Assembly (NCBI RefSeq): GCF_029870955.1
Contig: NZ_PGFQ01000001.1
Span: 1,612,001-1,676,000 of the forward strand
Direction: 5' to 3'
DNA: 64,000 nt
Origin: Sulfitobacter faviae
GTDB lineage: Bacteria; Pseudomonadota; Alphaproteobacteria; Rhodobacterales; Rhodobacteraceae
Shown: piece after piece, positions 1-8,033 of the stretch
Layout of the letters: each line of letters starts with the position of its first letter
Numbering within the stretch: the first letter of the stretch is position 1
Translations under genes and position numbers: made by a program
The notes under the pieces: model-generated
Told to the model about the DNA's origin: nothing
Database searches by the model: none
Seen by the model: only the letters and a program-made list of their open reading frames with translations

Positions 1-195
1 GAGGCGCAACTGGCGCAGGACATGGCGGCGAAGCTCTTCGAGGAAGGCGTCTATGTTTCCGGCTTCTTCTTCCCGGTGGTGCCGCGCGGTCAGGCGCGCA
101 TCCGCACCCAGATGAACGCGGCCCTGACCCGCGAGCAATTGGACCGCGCGCTGAAAGCCTTCGAGACGGCCGGCAAGGCTTGCGGGGTGATCTGA
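1..195 (+). CDS. kbl: Glycine C-acetyltransferase (2-amino-3-ketobutyrate CoA ligase), C-terminal end
   Basis: Only the last 64 codons are inside the window; the frame is open from base 1 to the TGA at 193-195. The segment carries the C-terminal features of the alpha-oxoamine synthase family, including [10 protein letters not shown] and ARIRTQMNA. Kbl is a PLP enzyme that cleaves 2-amino-3-ketobutyrate with CoA to glycine and acetyl-CoA. Its stop overlaps the start of the next gene, a threonine 3-dehydrogenase, in a TGATG arrangement. That gives the classical two-step Thr-to-Gly pathway as a translationally coupled pair, and this context makes kbl far more likely than other oxoamine synthases such as HemA or BioF. 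Confidence 0.92.
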   Translation, partial: EAQLAQDMAAKLFEEGVYVSGFFFPVVPRGQARIRTQMNAALTREQLDRALKAFETAGKACGVI

Positions 196-1235
196 TGGCG
201 ACGAACGAGATGAAGGCGCTGGCCAAGCTGCACCCCCGCGAGGGGCTGTGGATGACCCATGCCCCGGTGCCCGAGATCGGCCCCGACGACGTGCTGATCA
301 AGATCAACAAGACCGGCATCTGCGGCACCGATATCCACATCTGGAACTGGGACGACTGGGCCGCCGGGACGGTGCCGGTGGGGCTGATCACCGGCCATGA
401 ATTCGCCGGCGAGATCGTCGAGCTTGGCCGCAATGTCGAGGGGCTGGAGATCGGCCAGCGCTGCTCGGGCGAGGGGCATCTGATCGGCAAGCAGTCGCGG
501 CAAAGCCGCGCGGGCAAGTTCCACCTCGATCCCGCGACGCGGGGCATCGGGGTGAACGAACAGGGGGCCTTTGCGCAATACCTGCGTCTGCCCGCCTTCA
601 ACGTGGTGCCGCTGCCGGATGAGATTTCGGACGACATCGGCGCGATCCTTGATCCTTTGGGCAACGCGGTGCACACGGCCCTCAGCTTCGATCTGGTGGG
701 CGAGGACGTGCTGATCACCGGCGCGGGGCCCATCGGCATCATGGCCGCCGCGGTGTCGCGGCACGTCGGCGCGCGGCATGTGGTGATCACGGATGTGAAC
801 CCCGACCGACTGGCGCTGGCGGAAAAGGTCGCCGACGTGGTGCCGGTGAACGTGGCCAAGGAGGATTTGGCCGATGTGATCCCGCGGCTGAAGATGAAAC
901 AGGGTTTTGACGTCGGGCTCGAGATGTCGGGCAACCAGCAGGCGCTGGATCAGATGGTCGAGGCGATGACCATGGGCGGGCGCATCGCCATGCTGGGCAT
1001 TCCGCCGGGCAAGTCGCCGGTGGACTGGAGCCGGATTGTTTTCAAGGCGATCACCATCAAGGGCGTCTACGGCCGCGAGATTTTCGAGACCTGGTACAAG
1101 ATGATCGCCATGTTGGAAAACGGGCTGGATGTCTCCGCCATCATCACCCACCGCTTCGGGGTCGACGAATTCGAGCAGGGCTTCGCCGCGATGAAATCGG
1201 GGCGGTCAGGCAAGGTGGTGCTGGACTGGACCTGA
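195..1235 (+). CDS. tdh: L-threonine 3-dehydrogenase (lacks structural-zinc cysteines)
   Basis: 346-residue zinc-type medium-chain dehydrogenase that oxidises L-threonine to 2-amino-3-ketobutyrate with NAD+. Catalytic zinc ligands are visible as C43 (GICGTD), H68 and E69 (TGHEFAG). The Rossmann motif GAGPIGIM is in the middle, followed by the acidic D of VVITDVN. The ATG at 195 overlaps the kbl stop, which decides this start over an in-frame TTG at 180. Odd point: the lobe that in E. coli Tdh holds four structural-zinc cysteines keeps its length and flanks (SGEGH ... FHL), but the four positions are G98, S101, S104 and D112. The enzyme therefore probably lacks the structural zinc. Kbl context and overall similarity still support Tdh; another polyol-type MDR enzyme is less likely. 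Confidence 0.93.
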   Translation: MATNEMKALAKLHPREGLWMTHAPVPEIGPDDVLIKINKTGICGTDIHIWNWDDWAAGTVPVGLITGHEFAGEIVELGRNVEGLEIGQRCSGEGHLIGKQSRQSRAGKFHLDPATRGIGVNEQGAFAQYLRLPAFNVVPLPDEISDDIGAILDPLGNAVHTALSFDLVGEDVLITGAGPIGIMAAAVSRHVGARHVVITDVNPDRLALAEKVADVVPVNVAKEDLADVIPRLKMKQGFDVGLEMSGNQQALDQMVEAMTMGGRIAMLGIPPGKSPVDWSRIVFKAITIKGVYGREIFETWYKMIAMLENGLDVSAIITHRFGVDEFEQGFAAMKSGRSGKVVLDWT

Positions 1236-1240
1236 ACCGC

Positions 1241-1969
1241 TCAGGGGCGCAGGCGATTGCGCCCCTGTTGCGTGAGAACCCAAACGTCTTCCCCTTCGAA
1301 CACCGCCGCGCAGAGCGGTTTGCCATAGCCCGCCCCGGTGTCGAGGTTCACCCGGTTGCCATAGTGCATGGCGCTGTCGACCGGCGTGTGGCCGTGGACG
1401 ATCAGCTTGGGATGCGGCGCGGTGTATTGGTGAAACTCCTTGCGGATCCACAGCAGATCATTCTCGCGCTGATCGTCCAGTGGCACCTCGGGGCGGATGC
1501 CCGCATGAGCAAAGAAGAGGTCGGGCGTTTGATGCGACAGGGCGAGGGTCTTGAGGAAATCCACATGGCTCTGTGGCACCGCTGCGCGGGCTTTCTCGTG
1601 CACCTCTGACATCCGGTCGCGCCCGCTGACCGACACGCCGTAGGAGTTCAGCGTCGTGTCACCGCCCAAACGCGGGTTTAGCCAGTTAAGCTCAACCAGC
1701 AGCAGCGGATCGTGGCGGGGGAAATCCTCCATGAACCAGCTGAACATGCGGTCGTGATTGCCCATTAGGAAGGTCCAATTGCGGCCCTCGGCCTTGCCTT
1801 GGGCCAGCCGTTCGATCACCGTTTTGCTGTCGGGGCCGCGGTCGGTGTAATCGCCCAGAAAGACAATCTGCGCCTCCGGCCCGCCGTCTTCTTCGATCAG
1901 GGTCAAAACGCGCTCAAGCTCGGCGGCGTAACCGTGGATGTCTCCGATGGCATAGATGGGGCTGGGCAT
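1241..1969 (-). CDS. PPP-family metallophosphatase (serine/threonine phosphatase-like)
   Basis: 242-residue calcineurin-like phosphoesterase with all PPP signature blocks: GDIHG near residue 9, GDYTDRGP near 40, GNHD near 71, and later a histidine in the FAHAG segment and VHGHTP. These blocks bind a dinuclear metal centre. Related small bacterial enzymes act as protein-serine/threonine phosphatases or as diadenosine tetraphosphatases; the sequence alone does not choose between them. No signal peptide, so cytoplasmic. It converges on tdh with a 5-base gap and stands alone upstream of the serA terminator. Confidence 0.85.
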   Translation of the reverse strand: MPSPIYAIGDIHGYAAELERVLTLIEEDGGPEAQIVFLGDYTDRGPDSKTVIERLAQGKAEGRNWTFLMGNHDRMFSWFMEDFPRHDPLLLVELNWLNPRLGGDTTLNSYGVSVSGRDRMSEVHEKARAAVPQSHVDFLKTLALSHQTPDLFFAHAGIRPEVPLDDQRENDLLWIRKEFHQYTAPHPKLIVHGHTPVDSAMHYGNRVNLDTGAGYGKPLCAAVFEGEDVWVLTQQGRNRLRP

Positions 1970-2046
1970 GATTGTTCCTGTCCTTCTGCACCCCCTCGTG
2001 ATGCCGCAAAGCGGCGGGGAAGGGAAGGCTTAGGCCCGACAATGCC

Positions 2047-2079
2047 CCAAAAGCAAAAGCGCCCCACGAGGGGGCGCTT
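2047..2079 (-). terminator. Rho-independent terminator of serA
   Basis: Perfect 9-bp inverted repeat AAGCGCCCC / GGGGCGCTT (2057-2065 and 2071-2079) with a 5-base loop. Read on the minus strand, the stem is followed by TTTTGCTTTT. It lies 26 bases past the serA stop. Confidence 0.85.
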
Positions 2080-2104
2080 CCAGATTGTGCAGGTCGTGCG
2101 GGCC

Positions 2105-3700
2105 TTAGGCCACGTCGAATTGCAGCGGCTTGATCTGCCGGAACATGCCGGTGTCGCGCAGCTTGCCGATCACTGTTTCGGGCACCTGATCGTCGACATA
2201 GAGCAGGGCAATCGCCTCGCCCTTGGCGGTGTGGCGGCCAAGGGTGAAGTTGGCGATGTTCACGCCATTCTCGCCCATGGTCTGGCCCAGTGTGCCGATG
2301 ATGCCCGGCACGTCTTCGTTGGTGGTGTAGAGCATATGCTCCCCGATCTCGGCGTCGATGGTGATGCCCTTGATCTGGATGAAGCGCGGCTTGCCGTCCG
2401 AGAAGACGGTGCCCGCGATGGAGCGCTCGCGCTTCTCGGTCACCACGGTCACCTTGACGTAGCCGTCGAAGACGCCGGATTTGTCTTGGTTGGTGGTGGA
2501 GATCTGGATGCCTTTCTCACGCGCGACCACGGGGGCGGAGACCATGTTCACGTCCGGGTTGGCCCGCTTCATGATGCCCGCCACGACGCCGCAGTTCAGC
2601 GCCTTGAGGTTCATCTTGGCGACCGAACCGTCGTAGAGGATGTTGATCGCCTTGATCGGCTCGTCCGTCATCTGGCCGATGAAGGCGCCGAGGTGGCCGG
2701 CGAGCTTGACCCAGGGGCCCATGACCTTGGCTTCTTCGGCGGTGACCGAGGGCATGTTGAGCGCGTTGGTCACGGCGCCGGTCAGCAGGTAGTCGGACAT
2801 CTGCTCGGCCACCTGCAGGGCCACGTTCTCCTGTGCCTCGGTGGTCGCGGCGCCGAGGTGCGGGGTGCAGACCACGTTGGGCAGGTTGAAGAGCGGGTTC
2901 TCCTTGGCCGGTTCCTCGGCGAAGACGTCGAAGCCCGCGCCCGCCACGTGACCGGATTTCAGAAGGTCGGCCAGCGCTTCCTCATCCACCAGACCGCCGC
3001 GGGCGCAGTTGATGATGCGCACGCCGGGCTTGGTTTTTTCGAGGTTCTCACGGCTCAGGATGTTCGCCGTCTGCTCGGTGAAGGGGACGTGCAGGGTGAT
3101 GAAGTCGGCACGGGTCAGCAGCTCATCAAGCTCGACCTTCTCGACGCCCATCTTCTCGGCCTTCTCCTCGCCCAAGAAGGGGTCATAGGCCACGACCTTC
3201 ATCTTCAGCCCGCGCGCGCGGTCGCAGACGATGCCGCCGATGTTGCCCGCACCGATTACGCCAAGGGTCTTGCCGGTCAGCTCGACCCCCATGAACTTGG
3301 ACTTTTCCCACTTGCCCGCGTGGGTGGAGGCGCTGGCCTCGGGGATTTGCCGCGCCACGGCGAACATCATCGCGATGGCATGTTCGGCGGTGGTGATCAT
3401 GTTGCCGAAGGGCGTGTTCATCACGATCACACCCTGTTTCGAGGCGGCTTCCTTGTCAATGTTGTCGGTGCCGATGCCCGCGCGGCCAATCACCTTGAGG
3501 TTCGGCGCGTTGGCGAGGATCTTTTCCGTCACCTTGGTGGCCGAGCGGATGGCGAGGCCGTCATAGTTGCCGATGATCTCGGCCAGCTTGTCTTTGTCCT
3601 TGCCCAGATCGGGCTGAAAATCCACGTCGATGCCGCGGTCGCGGAAGATCTGAACGGCAGCTTCGGAGAGTTTGTCGGAGATGAGTACTTTGGGGGCCAT
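2105..3700 (-). CDS. serA: D-3-phosphoglycerate dehydrogenase
   Basis: 531 residues, the long (type 1) form. First step of phosphorylated serine biosynthesis: 3-phosphoglycerate to 3-phosphohydroxypyruvate with NAD+. Order of domains: substrate-binding N-terminal part, NAD-binding Rossmann domain with GVIGAGNIGG near residue 146, a catalytic His in the TPHLGAATTEAQ block, an intervening domain, and a C-terminal ACT domain (VPGIIGTLGQTMGENGVNI) that usually senses serine. AAGGA lies 8 bases before the ATG. It follows serC by 95 bases on the same strand, so the two form a serC-serA operon ending at the terminator just downstream. Confidence 0.97.
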   Translation of the reverse strand: MAPKVLISDKLSEAAVQIFRDRGIDVDFQPDLGKDKDKLAEIIGNYDGLAIRSATKVTEKILANAPNLKVIGRAGIGTDNIDKEAASKQGVIVMNTPFGNMITTAEHAIAMMFAVARQIPEASASTHAGKWEKSKFMGVELTGKTLGVIGAGNIGGIVCDRARGLKMKVVAYDPFLGEEKAEKMGVEKVELDELLTRADFITLHVPFTEQTANILSRENLEKTKPGVRIINCARGGLVDEEALADLLKSGHVAGAGFDVFAEEPAKENPLFNLPNVVCTPHLGAATTEAQENVALQVAEQMSDYLLTGAVTNALNMPSVTAEEAKVMGPWVKLAGHLGAFIGQMTDEPIKAINILYDGSVAKMNLKALNCGVVAGIMKRANPDVNMVSAPVVAREKGIQISTTNQDKSGVFDGYVKVTVVTEKRERSIAGTVFSDGKPRFIQIKGITIDAEIGEHMLYTTNEDVPGIIGTLGQTMGENGVNIANFTLGRHTAKGEAIALLYVDDQVPETVIGKLRDTGMFRQIKPLQFDVA

Positions 3701-3768
3701 TTGTCTGGTCCTTCATAAACGGGGTCAGCGGTGCGCAGAGACGCGCAGCCGAAGAGAGGGGGGAGTAG

Positions 3769-3789
3769 GGTGCGCGATCCTCGCGCACC
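3769..3789 (-). repeat. Perfect hairpin between serC and serA
   Basis: GGTGCGCGA (3769-3777), three-base loop, TCGCGCACC (3781-3789), beginning 7 bases past the serC stop. No T tract follows, so it is unlikely to be a strong terminator. It could stabilise the serC end of the mRNA or lower serA expression relative to serC; this is inference. Confidence 0.55.
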
Positions 3790-3795
3790 GTCGCG

Positions 3796-4959
3796 TCACG
3801 CGTTGATTTCGGCTTCAAAAGCCCATTCGAGCCAAGGCAGCATCGCTTCGATGTCCGCCGTCTCGACCGTGCCGCCGCACCAGATGCGCAGGCCCGGAGG
3901 GGCATCGCGGTAGGCGCCGATGTCGAGCGCTGCGCCCTCATCCGCCAGCCGCTTGGCCACGGCCTTGGCAAAGGCGGCGCCGTCTTCGATGCGGTCGTCG
4001 GTGAACTTCAGGCAGACCGATGTGTTGGAGCGTGTCGCGGGATCGGTGGCGAGGAAGTCGATCCAGTCATGCGCCTCGACGAAATCGGCCACGGCCTTGG
4101 TGTTGGCATCGGCGCGGGCGATCAGCCCTTCCAGGCCGCCCACGGATTTGGCCCAGTCCAGCGCCAGCAGGTAATCCTCGACGCAGAGCATCGACGGCGT
4201 GTTGATCGTCTCGCCGCGGAAAATGCCCTCGTTCAGCTTGCCGCCCTTGGTCAGGCGGAAGATCTTGGGCAGCGGCCACGCGGGGGTGTAATTCTCCAGC
4301 CGTTCCACGGCGCGGGGCGACAGGATCAGCATGCCATGCGCTGCTTCGCCGCCCAGCACCTTCTGCCAAGAGAAGGTTGTCACATCGAGCTTGTCCCACG
4401 GCAGGTCCTGCGCGAAGGCGGCGGAGGTCGCGTCGCAGAGCGTCAGGCCCGCGCGGTCTGCCGGGATCACGTCGCCCGTGGGCACGCGCACGCCGGAGGT
4501 CGTGCCGTTCCAGGTAAAGCAGACGTCGTTGTCATAATTCAGCGCGGCCATGTCGACGATCTCGCCATATTCGGCGGTGTGGACCTGCGCCTCGATCTTC
4601 AGCTGCTTGACCACGTCGGTGACCCAGCCCGCGCCGAAGCTTTCCCAAGCCACCATCTCCGCGGGCCGTTCGCCCAAGAGCGACCACATGGCCATCTCGA
4701 AAGCGCCAGTGTCGGAGGCGGGCACGATGCCGATGCGGTAGTCGGCGGGCACGCCGAGCACTTCGCGGGTGGTCTCGATCGCCTCTGCGAGCTTGGCCTT
4801 GCCGGGCGCGGCACGGTGGCTGCGGCCCAGCGGAGCATCGCCAAGCTTGGTCAGGTCGAATGTGGGGATTTTGGCGCAGGGGCCGGAGGAGAAACGTGGG
4901 TTTGCCGGTACGGCAACAGGTTTCGCTTCCGGGCGCGGTGCCGGTTGGTTCATAGCCAT
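3796..4959 (-). CDS. serC: Phosphoserine aminotransferase
   Basis: 387-residue fold-type I PLP aminotransferase. Converts 3-phosphohydroxypyruvate plus glutamate to O-phosphoserine. The N-terminal block [11 protein letters not shown] and the segment [16 protein letters not shown], which carries the PLP lysine, match the alphaproteobacterial SerC subfamily, which differs from E. coli SerC. AGAGGG is 8 bases before the ATG at 4959, which selects this start over the in-frame ATG at 4953. First gene of serC-serA, divergent from serB, so all three dedicated serine genes are together. A candidate structured leader lies directly upstream. Confidence 0.96.
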   Translation of the reverse strand: MAMNQPAPRPEAKPVAVPANPRFSSGPCAKIPTFDLTKLGDAPLGRSHRAAPGKAKLAEAIETTREVLGVPADYRIGIVPASDTGAFEMAMWSLLGERPAEMVAWESFGAGWVTDVVKQLKIEAQVHTAEYGEIVDMAALNYDNDVCFTWNGTTSGVRVPTGDVIPADRAGLTLCDATSAAFAQDLPWDKLDVTTFSWQKVLGGEAAHGMLILSPRAVERLENYTPAWPLPKIFRLTKGGKLNEGIFRGETINTPSMLCVEDYLLALDWAKSVGGLEGLIARADANTKAVADFVEAHDWIDFLATDPATRSNTSVCLKFTDDRIEDGAAFAKAVAKRLADEGAALDIGAYRDAPPGLRIWCGGTVETADIEAMLPWLEWAFEAEINA

Positions 4960-4974
4960 TGATGCTACCCTCTC

Positions 4975-5050
4975 AGATAATCGCCCTTCGTTGGGGAAGG
5001 GTGTCCCACTTGCCGGGATACGCGGGGAGGCCGGGCTGGCGCAAGTCGCA
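4975..5050 (-). promoter_or_regulatory. Candidate serC leader RNA
   Basis: The mRNA leader of serC folds into two hairpins. Nearest the gene, CCCTTC / GAAGGG pairs perfectly (plus-strand 4984-4989 with 4996-5001). Further upstream, a 6-bp helix pairs 5008-5013 with 5041-5046 and encloses a GC-rich element. A cis-acting RNA called the serC motif is known upstream of serC in Alphaproteobacteria, with an unresolved ligand. Position and general architecture fit it, but I cannot run a covariance model. Confidence 0.5.
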
Positions 5051-5113
5051 AAATGACGCTAGGACGCCGGTCATGTCGCTTTGCGCGGCGCGAATGATGC
5101 GGATCGGAAACTT

Positions 5114-5989
5114 ATGTTCACGGCAATCTTGTTGACCTCCCCCACCAACCCCAGCCTCGACCCCGCGCTGGTGGAAAGCCTGCGCAATGCTTGGGGCGGG
5201 GGTGACGCGCTTTGGCTGGCCCCGGATGAGGCGGCGGAGTTCTCGTTGACCCAGATGCCGGAAAACCGTTGGGATGTCTGGGAAAGCTGCCAGTCCATGG
5301 GGGTCGATCTGGTGATCGTGCCGACAGAGGGCCGCCGCAAGAAGATGCTGCTGGCCGATATGGACAGCACGATGATCCAGCAGGAGTGCATCGACGAACT
5401 GGCCGATGAGGCGGGCGTCGGGGCGCGCGTGAAAGAGATCACCGCCCGCGCCATGAATGGCGAGCTGGATTTCGACGGCGCCCTGCGCGAACGGGTCGGC
5501 CTGTTGAAAGGGTTGGAAGCCAGCGTCATCGACAAGGTCTTGGCCGAGCGGATCACTCTGATGCCCGGAGGCGGTGCCTTGGTGGGCACGATGAAGGCCA
5601 ACGGCGGCTATGCCGCGCTGGTCTCGGGCGGGTTCACCGCCTTTACTGCCAAAGTGGCCGAGATGCTGGGCTTTGACGAGAACCGCGCGAATACGCTGCT
5701 GGTTGAACAGGCCGCGCTGACGGGCGATGTGGGGCTGCCGATCCTCGGGCGTGAGGCCAAGGTCACCGCGCTGGAAGAGATCACGGCAAAGCTGGGCATT
5801 GCCGAGGATCAGGTCATCGCCGTGGGTGATGGGGCCAATGATCTGGGCATGTTGGGGCGCGCGGGCATGGGCGTGGCGCTACATGCAAAGCCTTCTGTCG
5901 CGGCGGAATGTGACATCCGCATCAACTTCGGCGATCTGACCGCGCTGCTGTTCGTGCAGGGCTATGCGCGTACCGAATTTGCAGGCTGA
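5114..5989 (+). CDS. serB: Phosphoserine phosphatase
   Basis: 291-residue HAD-superfamily enzyme making L-serine from O-phosphoserine. Motif I is LADMDSTMIQQECIDE (nucleophile and acid aspartates), motif II the serine of VSGGF, motif III a lysine in GREAKV, and motif IV GDGANDLGML. The approximately 70 residues before motif I form a small N-terminal domain like that of other SerB proteins. The ATG at 5114 begins the conserved protein; an in-frame TTG at 5081 would add an unconserved tail. It is transcribed divergently from serC. Confidence 0.96.
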   Translation: MFTAILLTSPTNPSLDPALVESLRNAWGGGDALWLAPDEAAEFSLTQMPENRWDVWESCQSMGVDLVIVPTEGRRKKMLLADMDSTMIQQECIDELADEAGVGARVKEITARAMNGELDFDGALRERVGLLKGLEASVIDKVLAERITLMPGGGALVGTMKANGGYAALVSGGFTAFTAKVAEMLGFDENRANTLLVEQAALTGDVGLPILGREAKVTALEEITAKLGIAEDQVIAVGDGANDLGMLGRAGMGVALHAKPSVAAECDIRINFGDLTALLFVQGYARTEFAG

Positions 5990-6002
5990 GCTTGCCCGCG
6001 TG

Positions 6003-6036
6003 GCGCTGCCGCATCCTTTGAGCTAGGCGGCAGCGC
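6003..6036. terminator. Perfect 10-bp inverted repeat between convergent serB and asparaginase genes
   Basis: GCGCTGCCGC (6003-6012) and its exact complement GCGGCAGCGC (6027-6036), 14-base loop, centred in the 54-base gap between two converging stops. There is no clear T tract on either side. Position suggests a bidirectional transcript end. Confidence 0.5.
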
Positions 6037-6043
6037 GAGTGGC

Positions 6044-7024
6044 TTAAAGCAGCCCCGCCGCTGGTTTCAGCATCCCGGTTTCAAGCCCGCGCCAGTTCTT
6101 GATCGGCGCGTTCATCCGCTTGAGCGCGGCGGGGTGGTTGGCGTCCAGCGCCCCCAGTTTGACCATCAGCGCGGTGATCGCACATTCGGCGGCGCGGGTG
6201 GTGCCGCAGGCGGCTTTCAATGCGATGCCCAGCTTGCGCTCGGGCCAGATGGCGATGAAGAACCCTTCGGCCCCGGTTTTCAGCGCGACCTTGCCATCCA
6301 TCGCCCGCATCAGTTCCGTGCAGGCGCGACCTTCGCCCGCGACGAGTTCGGGGTGCAGGCGCATGGCCTCGTGCAGGCGCGCCTCGGCAGAGCCTTCGGG
6401 GGCGGCGGCGAAATGGGCCATGGCGCGGGCCATGCCGTGCAGGGTGCAGGCGTAATTCGGGGCCGAGCAGCCGTCGATCCCATAGCCGGGGGAGGTTTCT
6501 TGCGTGACCGTCTCGAAAGCCTCAAGGCAGGCTTTTTGCACCGCATGCTCCGGCTTTTCGTAATCGGCACCGCCGCCCAGATGTTGGTTCAGCGTCAGGA
6601 AGCCTGCGTGTTTGCCCGAGCAGTTGTTGTGGATCTGGCAGGGTTTTTCATGGGCGCGGATCAGCCCCTCCATCGCGTCGCGGTCGGCGGGCTCCTGCGG
6701 GCCGCAGCGAAAGGCGTCGTCGTCCAGACCCAGCGTGTCGAGCCAGACGCCCACCCGGTCGGTGTGGATGGCGGCCCCTTGGTGCGAGGCGCAGGCAAGC
6801 GCCAGTTGCTCGGTGCTGAGCCCCGCCTTGTCCGCCGCGCCGGAATTGATCAGCGGCAGCGCTTGGATCATCTTGGAGGAAGAGCGCGGCAGAATGACCT
6901 TTTCCGGGTCGCCCCAAGCCTCGACGATCTGGCCGCTGGCATCGCAGATCACGGCGTGACCGAAATGCACGCTTTCCAGAAAGGGTCCGCGCCAGATTTC
7001 CGCAAAGGGGGCTGCTTTGGTCAT
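6044..7024 (-). CDS. L-asparaginase II (Rhizobium etli AnsA type)
   Basis: 326 residues of the asparaginase II family (PF06089), which hydrolyses L-asparagine to aspartate and ammonia and is unrelated to the E. coli AnsA/AnsB fold. Characteristic blocks: RSSSKMIQALP, ACASHQG, NNCSGKHAGFL and GYGIDGCSAPN. The serine/lysine pairs in the first and third blocks correspond to the catalytic region described for the R. etli enzyme. AGGA sits 8 bases before the ATG at 7024; an ATG three codons upstream (7033) overlaps that ribosome site and is less likely. The frame is open for a further 1 kb upstream, but that part does not resemble a protein. No signal peptide. Confidence 0.9.
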   Translation of the reverse strand: MTKAAPFAEIWRGPFLESVHFGHAVICDASGQIVEAWGDPEKVILPRSSSKMIQALPLINSGAADKAGLSTEQLALACASHQGAAIHTDRVGVWLDTLGLDDDAFRCGPQEPADRDAMEGLIRAHEKPCQIHNNCSGKHAGFLTLNQHLGGGADYEKPEHAVQKACLEAFETVTQETSPGYGIDGCSAPNYACTLHGMARAMAHFAAAPEGSAEARLHEAMRLHPELVAGEGRACTELMRAMDGKVALKTGAEGFFIAIWPERKLGIALKAACGTTRAAECAITALMVKLGALDANHPAALKRMNAPIKNWRGLETGMLKPAAGLL

Positions 7025-7204
7025 GAGGTTCATCCTGTTTCTGGGCGAAAACCTGCCAATCAGGGTTTCGTCGGTCGCGCGTTTGCCGTTATTGTGGTTG
7101 GTGTCGAACAGATAACAGACACCCGCAAGAGAGCAACCCGCCCGAGGTTGCCCGGTTGGGGTCTGTGGACGTGTTGAGGTCAAGGACGGCTGGAGGCTGG
7201 ACAG

Positions 7205-7735
7205 ATGGGAATGATGAAGACATGTGGTCTTGCACTTGGGGCGCTCGCCCTTGTGGCAAGTGGCGCTGTGGCGCAGGAGCAGAGCACCAACCGGGTGGCT
7301 GCCAAGACCGACTGGAGCGTCTTTGTAGAAGATAACCCGACAGAATGCTGGGGCGTCTCTACGCCCAAGGAAGTGGTCAACACGCGCGACGGGCGTGTGG
7401 TGGCGGTGAACCGGGGCCAGACATTGCTGATGGTATTCTACCGCCCTTCGGCAGAGGCCAAGGGTCAAGTTGCTTTCACCGGCGGCTATCCTTTCGCCTC
7501 GGGCTCGACCGTGACGATGAGCATTTCGGGCAATACCTATGAGCTGTTCACCGAAGGCGAATGGGCATGGCCCGCGACAACGGCGGATGACGCCAAGATC
7601 ATCGCTGCGATGAAACGCGGTGCGGATGCGACGCTGGTCGGCAAGTCTTCGCGCGGGACGCAGACCAAGGACACCTTCTCGCTTCTGGGCTTCACCGCTG
7701 CGGTGGAAGATGCGGAGAAGCGCTGCGGGGGGTGA
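7205..7735 (+). CDS. Invasion-associated locus B (IalB) family secreted protein
   Basis: 176 residues with a signal peptide (positive MKT, hydrophobic LALGALALVASG, cleavage near AVA-QE at about residue 24), so periplasmic. The mature part matches the IalB family: WSVFVEDNPTECWG, FYRPSAE, GGYPFASGS and a C-terminal cysteine near the end that could pair with the one in TECWG. The family is named after a Bartonella protein but is widespread in free-living Alphaproteobacteria, where its function is unknown. GGAGG lies 8 bases before the ATG. It is a single gene with its own terminator. Confidence 0.8.
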   Translation: MGMMKTCGLALGALALVASGAVAQEQSTNRVAAKTDWSVFVEDNPTECWGVSTPKEVVNTRDGRVVAVNRGQTLLMVFYRPSAEAKGQVAFTGGYPFASGSTVTMSISGNTYELFTEGEWAWPATTADDAKIIAAMKRGADATLVGKSSRGTQTKDTFSLLGFTAAVEDAEKRCGG

Positions 7736-7759
7736 ACCTCTGCGATTTGAGAGTTTGGG

Positions 7760-7788
7760 ACGGCCTCGCGTTTGCGGGGCCGTTTTTG
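7760..7788 (+). terminator. Rho-independent terminator of the IalB-family gene
   Basis: Stem ACGGCC-T-CGC / GCG-G-GGCCGT around a GTTT loop, followed by TTTTT, 25 bases past the stop. The next stretch to about 7973 holds nothing I can recognise. Confidence 0.85.
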
Positions 7789-7973
7789 TTTGGGGCGAAC
7801 GTGCCACCCGGGCCCGGGACAAGCCGTAGGCGCCGGGCCATCGCCTGCCCGCCCCCCGGGTAGGCGATTTGGTGAAGCTGTGTGACTTCGCGGGCGCACA
7901 CCATGGTTGAGGCATGAAGTGGTATCGAAAATATGTTGGTTCGCCGACCCGCGGGCAAGCGATGGCCCTTGCA

Positions 7974-8008
7974 GGAAAAAGCCGCGGCTTCCTTTCGGGA
8001 GCCGCGGC
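7974..8008 (-). terminator. Rho-independent terminator of the ectABC-ask operon
   Basis: 9-bp perfect stem GCCGCGGCT (7981-7989) / AGCCGCGGC (8000-8008). On the minus strand it is followed by TTTTTCC. It lies 26 bases past the ask stop. Confidence 0.85.
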
Positions 8009-8033
8009 GCATAGTGCGGTAGCTATGTAAGCC

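Noticed and set aside
1799..3718. 639-codon open frame on the plus strand
   Set aside because: It is antisense to serA and rich in Gly, His and Asp from GC-biased reading of the other strand; no family features.
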